Of a stretch of 64,000 nt of DNA, positions 19,350-30,559 are shown one piece after another. The position numbers and the translations under genes were made by a program. The stretch is from NCBI RefSeq assembly GCF_004379255.2, contig NC_056052.1, forward strand, positions 13,796,589 through 13,860,588, read 5' to 3'. This DNA comes from Salvia splendens. Taxonomy: Eukaryota > Streptophyta > Magnoliopsida > Lamiales > Lamiaceae. The first letter of the stretch is position 1; the number at the start of each line of letters is the position of its first letter. Under the pieces are notes generated by a model. The model did not search any database and was not told the origin of the DNA. It was given only the letters and a program-made list of their open reading frames with translations.

Positions 19350-22300
19350 ATGGCCAGTAAATTTAGAAGTCTTTTAGTACCCAAAACCAAAAATAAAATG
19401 GATAAAAGCATTGTTCCAAGTAGGGAAGCTCATGCCCCTATAGATTATTCTAATTGGAGCATCCCTAATGAAAAAATAGAAAACTACTATGATATAGGAC
19501 TTATTGATTTCAAAACTGCCTTTTCTATAAGAACTCATGAAGAAACTAGAAGCATATTGTAAAAATCGGAAAGCTTTCCTCTTCTTAATGGAGAATCCCT
19601 AAAAAAATATAGGGAACAGAAATATAGATATGCACATTTTGGTCTTGCCCAAATTGCTGTCAAACCCTTAGTCCACATAGGAGTTGATGCCCCTATTTTG
19701 CTTGTTCTAAGAGATAAAAGACTCAAAGATTACAAAACTTCTATTTTAGCCATGGTTCAAACAAACATATGTAATGGTCCCATCTACTTCAACTGCTGTC
19801 CAAATTTCTCTGTCGATCTCACTGACCCCATGATCCTTGAATCTCTCATCCTTGATGTTCAAATCAAAGGGGATAAGTTTCATGTATGTAAAAACTTTGC
19901 TGTCATGTTTAGGGTCTATCTTAGACTAATGACGTCCAATCTGAATCCCAAATTCAGCAAGAATCCCTTTTCAAAAGGAGAAACTATCCTTCTTCAGGTT
20001 GATGCTGAGCAATCCTCAACCTATACTCCTAAAAGATTAAAATGGGATGAAATTACTATCCCAAGCCAGTTTACTATAATGGAGCCTCAGGCTCCTAGAA
20101 ACTTAGAAAGAACGGAACCTTCTCAGATCATTGAAGAACCAAATGGCACTATAACTGTCAAATTTGATAGAACAAATTCTTTCTCAACCTTTAGAAACAA
20201 TAGGAGTTTCAACTACGAAAGTAGTAGAGCCTCCTGTTCTGACATGCCTAGCACATCTGAAAGAAATTGGACTTTCAAAACTCCCATACCTCGACCAAAT
20301 TCCCCTACGGAACAAAACATGGATGACTCTTACTCTCCTACCAGAAGTACCATGGTCATAATTACTAACAAAGAATTTGAACCTGACATGGATTATCTTA
20401 AGAAAGAATTAAGCAATCCCATCTACAAAGAAAAAGAAAGATGGTTCAATGAATTAAATGATAAAATTAAGAGCGAAATAAAAGAGAAATGGATGAGAGA
20501 AATGAAAAAGATCAAGTCAAATTTCCTTTTTTATGATTTCATAGCAATTCATCTATCCTCGGAAGGATGGTATAATTGTTTCAAAAAACCCGCCATAGAA
20601 GTTGGTTCAAGCCTTATGAAAAGATGGTATTCTTCTGAAAAAGATATAGTTATTTCAGCTGTCCATCCCCCTCTTCAAGCTCTGAAAATTCAAACTGCTA
20701 AAGGAGAGATTATTGCTGACCCTTTCAAACGAACTAATGTTACTGACCCTGAGGAAAACAGAGAGTTCCGAAAAATTATCCAACAAAGTAATTTTTCAAA
20801 CCAAATCCTTGGTACCATTGCTGAACAACTAGATACTATTTCATCAAAGTTATTTACTGTTAATAAACAAAGCATCCTCAATGATACTTCCAAACCTTTT
20901 TTCAAAAGCAATGATAGTTTGAAAAATAAGAATATTTCCTTCAATTCAAAAACAGAGGAAATTCTTAACAAAATCTCTGGAAATCTTGCTGGTCCAAGCA
21001 AGTCAACTACGAATGTTATTCAACATTTCCACGGGTCTAGTACTGAACAGTCAAGTCACTCTTCCTCTGAAGAAGAAGATAATTTTGTTGAAAAACTAGA
21101 AGATGTTTTCAAAGAGTCTAGTAACTCCCCTCTTAAAATAAACAAAATTTTCAAAGGGAAAAAATTTAACAGTAATAAACCTTATTATAGTAGGCCTTCG
21201 CCAGCAGATCTGCTGTATGAAGAAAGAGGTCAATTTCATAGGTCCAGTTATGATGTAACCTCAATTACTGAATGGAATATTGATGGAAAACCTGAATATG
21301 AAATTCTCAATACTTTACAAGAAATGGGAATGGCAAAAATGGCATTTAGATATGCTGGTATTTCTGAAAAAGAAGCTTGTGTCCTCCTTGTTAATGGTTT
21401 TACGGGCCAACTTAAAAATTGGTGGGATAATGCGTTAAGCCTAGAAAGCAAGGAAGAAATTCTTAATCATATTGTTAATACCGAAGATCAAGATGGTGAA
21501 ATACATGAAACAAGCGATGCTTGTGATTTCCTTATTATTACCATCTCTATGTATTTTGTCGGAAACCCTAGGGAAGAATATAATAGCTCCTCTATGGTTT
21601 TAAATAACCTAAGATGCCCTTCCTTATCCGACTACAGATGGTATAAAGATGTCTTCATAACTCATGTCCTCAAAAGAAATGATTGTAATCAAGCCTTTTG
21701 GAAAGAAAGATTCATAGCAGGATTACCCAAATTATTTAGTGAAAGAATAATACAAAAACTTAAAGATGATATTGATTCTGAAAATATCCCTTTTGAAAAT
21801 ATAACTTTTGGTCAATTATTTGCTTTTATCAAAAAAGAAGGATTAGCCCTTTGTATGGAAATAAAAATACAAAACAAATATAGGAAGGACAAACAAAATG
21901 CCAAAAACGAATTAGGGTGTTTCTGCGAAATGTTTGGAATAGAAAAAATTGAGGCTCCTTCGTCTAAAAACAAAAGAAAGATCAGAAAATTCAAGAAAGA
22001 TACTCAAAAGCATGATTATAGAACGTCACGAAGTAAGTTTACGAGACCAAAAAGAAAATTCAAACCAACTAAAGAAAAGGATGGGGATAAGATAAAATGT
22101 GAATATTGCAAAAAAATGGGTCAGACCGAAGAACGATGTTGGAAGAAAAGAAATAAAAACATTAGGCTACTAAGTAAACAGATTAATAACCTTCTAAGAG
22201 AAGAAAATAGTTCCTCCAATTCTGAAAGTGAGTCAGAAATTGAAGAAATTCAAAACACCTCTGGAAGCAGTAATTACCATAGTAGTAATGAAAATGAAAA

Positions 22301-24677
22301 AGATATTTGCAAAATTTGCATCAATACCATTTCCAAAGAAAAGAAGGAAGTTATTCTTGATCTCCTTCACCAAATCCCTGACACTGAAACTAGGGATGAT
22401 TATCTTAACAAGTTAAAAGACTTAATTCTTGAAGAGCCATCTACTTCTAAAAAGGTTAATATAAAAGAAGATTTCAGCCTAAACAAACTATGGGATAAAT
22501 ATCCTTATCAAAGTATATCAAAACAAATAACTACAAAAGACCTTCAGAGTGAAATTAATAATCTTAAAAAACAAATTAATGAAGAATTTTATAGACTTAA
22601 AGAAAAGGATTTTGAATTAGAAACAAGACTTTCTATCATGGAAAGAAATACAGAAGTTAACAACTGGGAAAATCCGGAACAGAATTCAGAAAATAATTCC
22701 ATAAAAGTCATCCAAGAAATGAATTATCAAAAATGGCATGTTAATGTAACTCTGGTTATCGGTAACTTCAAAACCAACATAATGGCGTTAGTTGATTCGG
22801 GTGCTGACCAGAACATTATTAGAGAAGGAGTTGTTCCTACTAAATATTGTGACAAAACAAAAGAGAAACTTTACACAGCCAATAATAACCCTTTAAGAAT
22901 CAGATACAAACTCTCCAAAGCTCATATCTGCAATAATGGTTATTGTTTCCGGAATATTTTTACAATTGTTGAAGATATCACCTACAATATGATTCTGGGA
23001 ACACCTTTCTTAACTCAAATCTATCCTTTTAGTGTCGATGATAGTGGCATTACTACCAATATCCAAGGAAGAGAATTAAAATTTAATTTCATCTCCCCCA
23101 TTTTGAAACAAGAAATCCTTAACCTTCAAAGAAGTTCTATCTTTAAACAAATCAATAAGATAACCCAAAAACAAAAACAAATAAGTTATCTTAAAGAAGA
23201 AATTCCTTTCCAAAAAATTGAAGAACAACTCAAAAATCCTAGATTTGTTTCAAAAATCAAAGAAATAGAAAATAGTTTTATCAAAAGGGTTTGTAATGAA
23301 GTCCCCAATGCTTTCTGGGAAAGAAAGCATCATGTGATTAATTTACCTTATGAGGAAGATTTCCACGAAAGTAAAATCCCTACGAAGTCAAGACCCATTC
23401 AAATGAATCAAGAACTTCTTGAAGTGTGTAAAAAAGAAGTTAAAGACTTACTTAATAAAAAGCTTATTAGACCCTCAAATTCTCCCTGGAGCTGTTCTGC
23501 TTTCTACGTCATGAAACAAGCAGAATTAGAAAGGGGAACTCCCCGACTTGTTATTAATTATAAGCCTCTCAATAATGTTTTACAATGGATTAGGCATCCA
23601 ATTCCTAATAAAAGAGATCTGATAAACAGGCTTTATAATGCAAAAATATTTTCCAAATTCGATCTTAAATCTGGATTTTGGCAAATTCAAATCGCTGAGA
23701 AGGATAGGTATAAAACAGCCTTCACAGTTCCCTTTGGACATTACGAATGGAATGTAATGCCTTTCGGTCTCAAAAATGCTCCTTCGGAATTTCAAAAAAT
23801 TATGAATGATATATTAAACCCTCATAGTCAATTTAGCATTGTCTACATAGATGATGTTTTGATCTTTTCCCATGATCTTGATCAACATATAAAACATTTA
23901 GGAATCTTCTTAAGAACCATTGAGAGAAATGGATTAGTTATTTCTACTCCAAAAATGAAACTTTTCCAAACTAATATAAGATTCTTAGGTCATGAGATTG
24001 GAAAGGGAGCTTTTAGACCCATCAGTAGATCCATATCCTTTACAGACAAATTTCCTGATGAGATAAAAGAAAAGAATCAATTACAAAGATTTTTAGGATG
24101 TTTAAATTACATCTCAGATTTCTTTCCCAACCTCAGAGAGACTTGTAAACCTCTCTATCAAAGACTTAGGAAAAATCCTTCAAATTGGACAGAAGAACAT
24201 ACCAATGTGGTTAAAATCATAAAACAGCAGGTCAAAACTCTACCTTGTTTAGGTATTCCTAATCCAAAAGCCTTCATGATTATTGAAACAGATGCTTCAA
24301 ACATAGGCTATGGGGGGATATTAAAACAAAAGCTGGATTCAAAAGAGCAACTAGTAAGATACCATTCTGGTATCTGGAACAATGCCCAAATGAATTATTC
24401 TGTTATTAAAAAAGAAATTTTGTCCATTGTTTTATGCATTCAAAAATTTCAAGACGACCTTTATAACAAAAGATTTTTAATCAGAATTGATTGCAAATCT
24501 GCAAAAGAAGTCCTCACAAAAGATGTTCAAAATATTGTCTCAAAACAAATCTTTGCCAGATGGCAAGCCATTTTATCTGTCTTTGATTTTGAAATTGAGT
24601 TCATAAAAGGAGAAAATAATTCTCTACCTGATTTCCTAACCAGAGAATTTTTACAAGGTCGCAATGACGGACTCTAG
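19350..24677 (+). pseudogene. EPRV ORF1 with a nonsense mutation in the movement-protein domain (copy C)
   Basis: The ATG at 19350 opens the frame, but a CAA codon has become TAA at 19560-19562, ending it after 70 residues inside the movement-protein domain. The same frame then runs open to 24677 through coat, protease, RT (YIDD intact) and RNase H. The zinc-knuckle His is Gln at 22122-22124. The RT and protease motifs look normal. Only downstream reinitiation could produce the remainder. Confidence 0.92.
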
Positions 24678-25875
24678 GATATCCAAGAAACAAAGTGTCA
24701 AAGATTATGAAATCTTCCCCTCAAACAAAACCTCAAAGGCCTTGGTCTCATCCTCGGCTCCCCTCACTCCTCAAAAACCCAATCAAAGACACCTTTCAAA
24801 TCAAATTATTTCAAATAGATTTTCCCCACTTCAAAATACTCCCGAAATCCCTTATAATACTGTCCTTACCTCAAATATTCCAAAGGCCGCTAATATTCAA
24901 ATCCCTAATGCTCCTGAAGAATTCAAATATTTTCCAAAAGAGTGGCATGAAGATTGTGGGATGACCCCTTTCACTGATTTTCCAGCCAAACTCTCTCAAA
25001 CTGATTTCATTAGAAACCGTTTTCCAAATCCTTCCCAACTCTGGGAATCAGATGATTGCCTAAAGGACCAAAAGTATTATGAGTTTATTCTTGTTGATTC
25101 TGATTCAGTGGAAATAACTCATAATTACAACAGATCCAAAGAGATTGAGTATTCAAAATGCATTATCAAAAAAGTCCATACTACAACCACCTTTGGTGGC
25201 CTTAGTGAATTCAAAACCTTCAATCACCCAGCTCAGGGGTATAATTACATCGACTATAAGAATGCTTGGTTCAGAGCTTTCTTATTAAGATATTATAACC
25301 ACTCCTGGTTCATGGCCTTTCACCATAACTGTGAGAAACAATTTCCAATCTGGTTTTCTGATTGGTGGAGGAAAATAGGATCTTCCATCCATATTCTTCC
25401 TACTGAAGTTCAAAAGGGTTTTCACGCCTTTGCGGAATACTCTACCCTCAAAAATTTTCAAAAATTTGTCATGTTCCATGCTGAGTTCAAAGTACCTTGG
25501 ATCTTTTCCTGGGATTTTAACTTTGAAAAAATCTATCCGGATCCTTCTCCTTACTCTTTAACAAGAGTCTTCAGAATCAAATGGTGGGCTAGGTTTCAAA
25601 ATCATATTGGAACCGAACCGGCTGTCAAAAAATTCTTTACCACTGGTGAGAAGGCGGTTTTCCAAAGAGATCAAAAAGGGAAAGACAAAGCAGAAAAACC
25701 AGAAAAATTTAGCAAAACAGAATCAAAACCTGGAAGTTTCATGGATAATCTCCCAGAACATCTCAAAAGGGATTTCTTTGAATTTTTGGCACAAAAGTCT
25801 GTCTCTTCAAAGTCCAGGTCTGAAGAATCGGTCTCTTCTGATCCTATTGGGGGTCAAGACCCCTTTGATTTCTGA
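24664..25875 (+). CDS. EPRV ORF2, 403 aa (copy C)
   Basis: Intact frame with the same 14-base overlap with ORF1 and one-base overlap with ORF3. It differs from copy A at a handful of residues (Ile for Met near residue 6, Cys for Gly near 96, Arg for Met near the C-terminus). Function is unknown. Confidence 0.72.
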   Translation: MTDSRISKKQSVKDYEIFPSNKTSKALVSSSAPLTPQKPNQRHLSNQIISNRFSPLQNTPEIPYNTVLTSNIPKAANIQIPNAPEEFKYFPKEWHEDCGMTPFTDFPAKLSQTDFIRNRFPNPSQLWESDDCLKDQKYYEFILVDSDSVEITHNYNRSKEIEYSKCIIKKVHTTTTFGGLSEFKTFNHPAQGYNYIDYKNAWFRAFLLRYYNHSWFMAFHHNCEKQFPIWFSDWWRKIGSSIHILPTEVQKGFHAFAEYSTLKNFQKFVMFHAEFKVPWIFSWDFNFEKIYPDPSPYSLTRVFRIKWWARFQNHIGTEPAVKKFFTTGEKAVFQRDQKGKDKAEKPEKFSKTESKPGSFMDNLPEHLKRDFFEFLAQKSVSSKSRSEESVSSDPIGGQDPFDF

Positions 25876-26120
25876 TGACAGGTTACTTTAGAAGAAAGAA
25901 TACTGAAGCCTATTCTAGGTTTCTGGTTGACAATATCAAAATTGATACCGATATGGTTACCTCTCTCTCAGAAATAGTAAAAATTGTTCTCGAAGCCCCT
26001 CCTGAAGAAGTGGATTTTCCTTTTATTAGAGAAACCATTGATGATATTTTTCATAGAGTCAATAGGATCAAAAGGATGAAAAGAACTCTCAAAATTATCT
26101 CCATTATGACTGCAGCCTGA
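25875..26120 (+). CDS. EPRV ORF3, 81 aa (copy C)
   Basis: Identical in translation to the other two copies, with the TGATG overlap at its start. Function is unknown. Confidence 0.58.
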   Translation: MTGYFRRKNTEAYSRFLVDNIKIDTDMVTSLSEIVKIVLEAPPEEVDFPFIRETIDDIFHRVNRIKRMKRTLKIISIMTAA

Positions 26121-26123
26121 AAG

Positions 26124-26342
26124 ATGCATCCCTTCCAACGGTTCGATTTTAGATCAGAGCTCAGATGGCTCCAGGCAGCAATTATTAATGAAGAAAGATG
26201 TCTTGAAGAAATGTATAAGTACCGCTTCAAAAGAAGTCATCATATGGATTTCTACTATGATGATGAAGAATGGAGACGTTGTCAGTACATCAAACGTTGC
26301 AAAAACAGAATTCGGCTTATCAATATCATATTGGCAGCATAA
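26124..26342 (+). CDS. EPRV ORF4, 72 aa (copy C)
   Basis: Identical in translation to the other two copies and 3 bases after ORF3. Function is unknown. Confidence 0.5.
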   Translation: MHPFQRFDFRSELRWLQAAIINEERCLEEMYKYRFKRSHHMDFYYDDEEWRRCQYIKRCKNRIRLINIILAA

Positions 26343-26478
26343 TTGCGTCATGGGTCACCCTCGTCAAAGGCTCTCTTCTCAAATGTCAAAAGTTACGGCT
26401 ATCTTTCAAAAGATGTTTCAAAAGCTTCTCAAAAGTCAGGAATGACGGCTACTTTCTATTATAGTTATGTAAAATCGT

Positions 26479-26499
26479 GTGAATAGTGAATAGTGAATA
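26479..26499 (+). repeat. Three tandem GTGAATA heptamers (copy C)
   Basis: Same three-unit array as in copies A and B', upstream of the TATA box at 26598. Confidence 0.75.
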
Positions 26500-26597
26500 G
26501 TGACTTTTTGTAATAGTACTATGTAAATTAGTGTGATTTTCGTCACTGCTTACGTATTTGTAAGATACTGTACTCCTATGTAGCCAGGGTTGTTGGC

Positions 26598-26605
26598 TAT
26601 AAATA
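26598..26605 (+). promoter_or_regulatory. TATA box of EPRV copy C
   Basis: TATAAATA. Transcripts from here would run through the repeated leader and the full primer site into the right flank and not into another viral genome. Confidence 0.6.
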
Positions 26606-26974
26606 AGAGGTCTGGAATGTAGAAAAGCACACCGAGTTCTGATCTCAGACTCATTGCTCTTCTCCCTCCTTCCCTCTGCTACCTTTTCAAGTTTTAATCC
26701 AAAGTGAGTTTTCAATTTCATATCTTCATACTGCAATTTATCTTCATACAAGTTTTAATCTGTATTTTTCTTTTCAAATGTGTTTTCATCTGTGTTTTCT
26801 TAATCAAATGACTTCCAATAACAGAATAATTCATAATAACTCTATCATAAACAATATGATGTTAACCAATACGTTATTACACAACACGGCCACGGCCAAT
26901 ACGTGTTCTAACAACAAGGTTATAATCATAATGTTCATGTTCAAACTAAACTTCAAAATAAATCTGGGACAAGA

Positions 26975-26987
26975 TGGTATCAGAGCC
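26975..26987 (+). promoter_or_regulatory. Complete tRNA-Met primer-binding site at the end of copy C
   Basis: TGGTATCAGAGCC, 13 bases complementary to the initiator tRNA-Met 3' end. About 100 bases of normal leader follow before the viral sequence inverts. Confidence 0.92.
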
Positions 26988-27086
26988 ATTTTAATGGCGG
27001 TAATGGATGTTATTAGACCTATAAATTCAACTGTCTTAATACGCGAAATTGAGATGATCAGATTATCCTTAGGAATAACCTTAGTC

Positions 27087-27176
27087 TAAGAAACTGGTCG
27101 CAGGGGAACACTATGCGTGGAACACCTAAACTTAAGGCTTACCAACCGTCTTACAAGTTTCCCAAACCTGAATTCC
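27087..27176 (-). mobile_element. Short inverted EPRV leader fragment ending the cluster
   Basis: These 90 bases match 7735-7824 of copy A on the plus strand, which is viral minus orientation, with one mismatch. They correspond to leader just downstream of where copy C stops, but flipped. TC is shared at the breakpoint. Confidence 0.85.
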
Positions 27177-29021
27177 GTTCAAGTACACAAGATACGCCGG
27201 ACGCCCTTTCCTTATCATCATGGTTGCTTGCAATGCGGAGATTATAGAGGTTTGTCGATTTAAAGAAATCCCTTACAAAAATAGTCGGCTCGTCGCCAGG
27301 GGTTTGAAAAGAAATTTGCCTCTAGCTGGTGCATCACTTTTACGCATGTCTGAGTATAGAAACTTATTCCCCCGTGTGCATTCGAAAAGCTCAACCCCTC
27401 CCTTTTCTCCAAGTCTAGTATCAAGAACTCGAAAATTGATCATGCAGTCTTACTTGGATATGAACTGAATTCAAAATTGTAGCAACACTGCTGAAGGTGT
27501 CTTAATCAGAAAGGTTGTAGAATTAATCAAGAAAACAAGAACAACACTTCTAGTTCGACTCTTTTAGATCTCATCACCAACTTGCAGAAATTGGTTTGAA
27601 AAAATAAGGCAGGGTCTAAGTTTCATTGATCTTGATCATGTTCATTCTGGAAATTAAGGTTTCAAATAAACTCATAAAGGTTGAAACTTTACTTCTGACG
27701 AGAGCTCGAAAGAATATGAGATAGGCCTTGAAAACAGGATGAAACTGAATCAGGTCTCAAATTACATAGTAGGCTGCCAAATAAGATATTTCAATTGTCA
27801 AATCAAATTTGCAAAATCAATGAATGATGGTTCACACATGTCATGACACGAGATGGTCAATCGTGGGAGGATTTAGAAGCATAGACAAATGTCATGAGGT
27901 AGCACTGATCATGGTTCGACGACATCATGTTATTGAATAATGATGTCACATCAATGGATTCACAGGGTTGCAACCAACGTGAAGTGAACTTTTTTTTTTA
28001 GGAAGATCGGCTAGATCAACCACGTTAAGGAAAAAGAGACACAATAGCCTTAACTTGGTGTTGCAGAAAGAAAATCATTGAGCATGAAACAATATGTGTA
28101 GTGAAACTGAGCTAAAAAAAAATTTCACTTCTGCAAGGAAGAACTTGCCGCATGCATAGTTACGAAATAAAAAGGTGTACAAAAGTTCCAAGAAGAATAT
28201 TCCATCATTTGAAGAAACATGTTTGGGAATGGGATCGTACTGAAAGTCATAACTGCAAACAACTTTAGAAATGAAGCTCAAAGGCGGAAGTTCATAAAGT
28301 CAAAATATTGTCCTTACAAAAGATGAATCAAAGAAGACTACTAATCAAGATGTCCAAAAATGACGAAGGCAACCACAAATTTTCAAGAACTGAAAGTGAG
28401 TCATGACTCGATATAGGAAAAGAAATAACGTGCAATAATTGCGAATTGTGAGTCAAACAAGGTCGTAATTAGACAAAGGCTCACCGTTAATTGAAAGATT
28501 CCAAAAAGAATTTCTTATAATCCAAGTAAGTACTGTTGATTAAAATCATTCATTCTAGCTACGAGGGTCACACTCTCACGTTCATCTTTCTGAGGCCGAA
28601 CATGGTAACATCGTTCTACGAAACTGTTGATTCCAAGTTAAGATTCATCGTGTCGTTACAACTAATAACAGTATTCGAAAGCCATATCTTCATATATTCC
28701 TTGCACGTGATAATCGTCATTTTCTTAAAGCGTTGTAGTTATACTCGCGCTCTCAACATGATATAACGGTCGTTTTCGCCGCATCGCCACTTTTGACCGA
28801 AGATCGGATTTATCTACTAGATCGCAGGTATGATCTCTACATCCGTTGTAGGATTACATCATTTCGCATCTCTTCTTGCCTCGAACATTTCTCGTTTGGA
28901 ACATCTCTTCAGTTTGCACTTCTTCTTTTCTTAAACTCTTTATCATATGCTACGTCTTTTCGCATTCTCCTTGTTCTCGTCATTCAGGAAAAAAAAAAAA
29001 CAATTCTGAATTTGTAATGAT
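27177..29021. other. 1.85 kb with no recognisable gene
   Basis: Only short frames without known motifs occur on either strand. A run of A at 28989-29000 precedes the right copy of the 114-bp repeat. The segment may be an interior part of the surrounding retrotransposon or captured filler DNA; I cannot tell which. Confidence 0.5.
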
Positions 29022-29135
29022 TCGATAAAGTTCGAGTTCACACCACATATTTCCATTTGTCCTATCACTCGGAAAAGTGATATTGCAGTTGTCAAAAACT
29101 AAATTCGATATCATTTAATCTAACATACTTCTTAG
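29022..29135. repeat. Right copy of the direct repeat flanking the EPRV cluster
   Basis: Matches 1-114 base for base by eye. It continues without a break into the leader-like sequence of the minus-strand Tekay-like element, so this copy is probably in the native context. Confidence 0.9.
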
Positions 29136-30544
29136 GCACTCTATGTTCGCATACAAAGTTCATAGCGTCATTCCAAGAAATAGAAAAATTTCATGGTCCA
29201 CTGGTCTCCATCCTCTATCTCGATACTCTAGTCTCATATCTCGATAATTTGGAAATTTCGCCCCACTTTTCATTCTCGTTCGTTTTCATTGCTCGGGAAA
29301 GCAATAGGTGAGTTTTCAAATTAGAACTACGGTCCGCGTGGTCAACTAGGTCTACATCTTCGGCACTCTAAGTTCACGACACATTTCATCATCTCGTAGA
29401 TAGCAAAATATCACAACAAGTACTATATAACACACGACATTTTCACATCTCAAAGCAAAACACTTTCACACTTCTCATTATCATTTAAAACTTTTGAAAT
29501 AAAATTTTCTTCAGACTCTCACACTTTCATCAAAATTTTCACATCTCACTTTCAACTTTAGAGTAAAAGTTTTGACTCAAAACTCAAAACATACTTGAAC
29601 ATCCACTTTCATCACTCGTATAAAATACTCCATAGAATAACGCTTCATACTTCGCACCTCATAACATATATAACATCACACTTCCATAGCTAAATTTTCC
29701 AATCGAAAAAGAATTTTTTTTTTTTTTTAAAAATTTCAAAATTTTTTTTCTCATTTTTTTAACAACTTTCCACAACATAAACATTTTTTCCTCAATCAAA
29801 CTCCACTAGACAACGAGTCATTAATATTATAAAACATCAACCACAAAATCCTTTTTCCATTTTTTTTCTAAATATCAAACCATGCAAATCTTTCAAAACT
29901 CATAACACATTTGTATTCCAAACAAAACACTCATGCACTTCACATATATGTTTGAAACAACATTCTTAGATTACTCATTTGTTTTCTAAAAATTTTAACA
30001 TTCTCAAAACAACTCATCAACTTTCGTCCTTCATGTAAAACACTCCATCATCCTATGTTGACATGCTCACGTTGTAGTACTTTCACACATATAAAACATA
30101 CTTAGTCATCATACTACTCTTGCTCATGCTCCATATAATCACATCATAACAATATCATGATCAACATACCACACGTGCTTAGATCATCTTGTCAATCATG
30201 TGCATACTTCACATAATCATACTATCACAACATCGTGTTCACATATATAACACGTGCTTAAATTTTCATGTCAATCGTACTCATATTCCACATAATCATA
30301 TCATCAAAATTTAGCTTCACGTATAACATTCATTCACATGCGTACACTTGCCAAAACATCCTCATCATATCATCATCAATTTCATACATCTATCTCACAT
30401 TCTTTCAACAACTTAAAACATACCTCACTTTCTTTGGTTGAGCGTGATGCTTTGGATGTTGAGCCTTCATGACACTCCAGTTTAAGGTTTACTATTCTAG
30501 ACTTAAGGTGAAAGAAGACTCTCGGACCAGAGCGAAAGAACGAA
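29136..30544 (-). mobile_element. Leader of a minus-strand Tekay-like LTR retrotransposon
   Basis: Low-complexity, AT-rich sequence with no long frame. Next to the primer site, 30425-30544 read on the minus strand matches the sequence after the primer site of the plus-strand Tekay-like element (59610-59760), including a segment related to the words for AAGGCTCAACATC and GCATCACGCTCAACC. No gag or pol sequence is visible. Confidence 0.65.
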
Positions 30545-30556
30545 GCTCTGATACCA
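30545..30556 (-). promoter_or_regulatory. Primer-binding site of the minus-strand Tekay-like element
   Basis: TGGTATCAGAGC on the minus strand, three bases from the LTR end at 30560. The same spacing is seen in the plus-strand element at 59597. Confidence 0.88.
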
Positions 30557-30559
30557 CTC

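Larger units (their letters stand above)
19243..27086 (+). mobile_element. EPRV copy C, nearly full-length, plus strand
   Basis: Colinear unit from the shortened leader through ORF1-ORF4, promoter, leader and a complete primer site to 27086. It is head-to-tail with B'. The distance between the two primer sites (7743 bases) plus the 139-base deletion gives a unit of about 7.88 kb. Confidence 0.92.

Noticed and set aside
26975..26987. Possible tRNA-Met gene fragment
   Set aside because: Only the complement of the tRNA 3' end is present; the position matches a primer-binding site.
27220..27468. 82-residue frame with an LVARG word, like copia RT
   Set aside because: Only five residues agree and the surrounding motifs of copia RT are absent.
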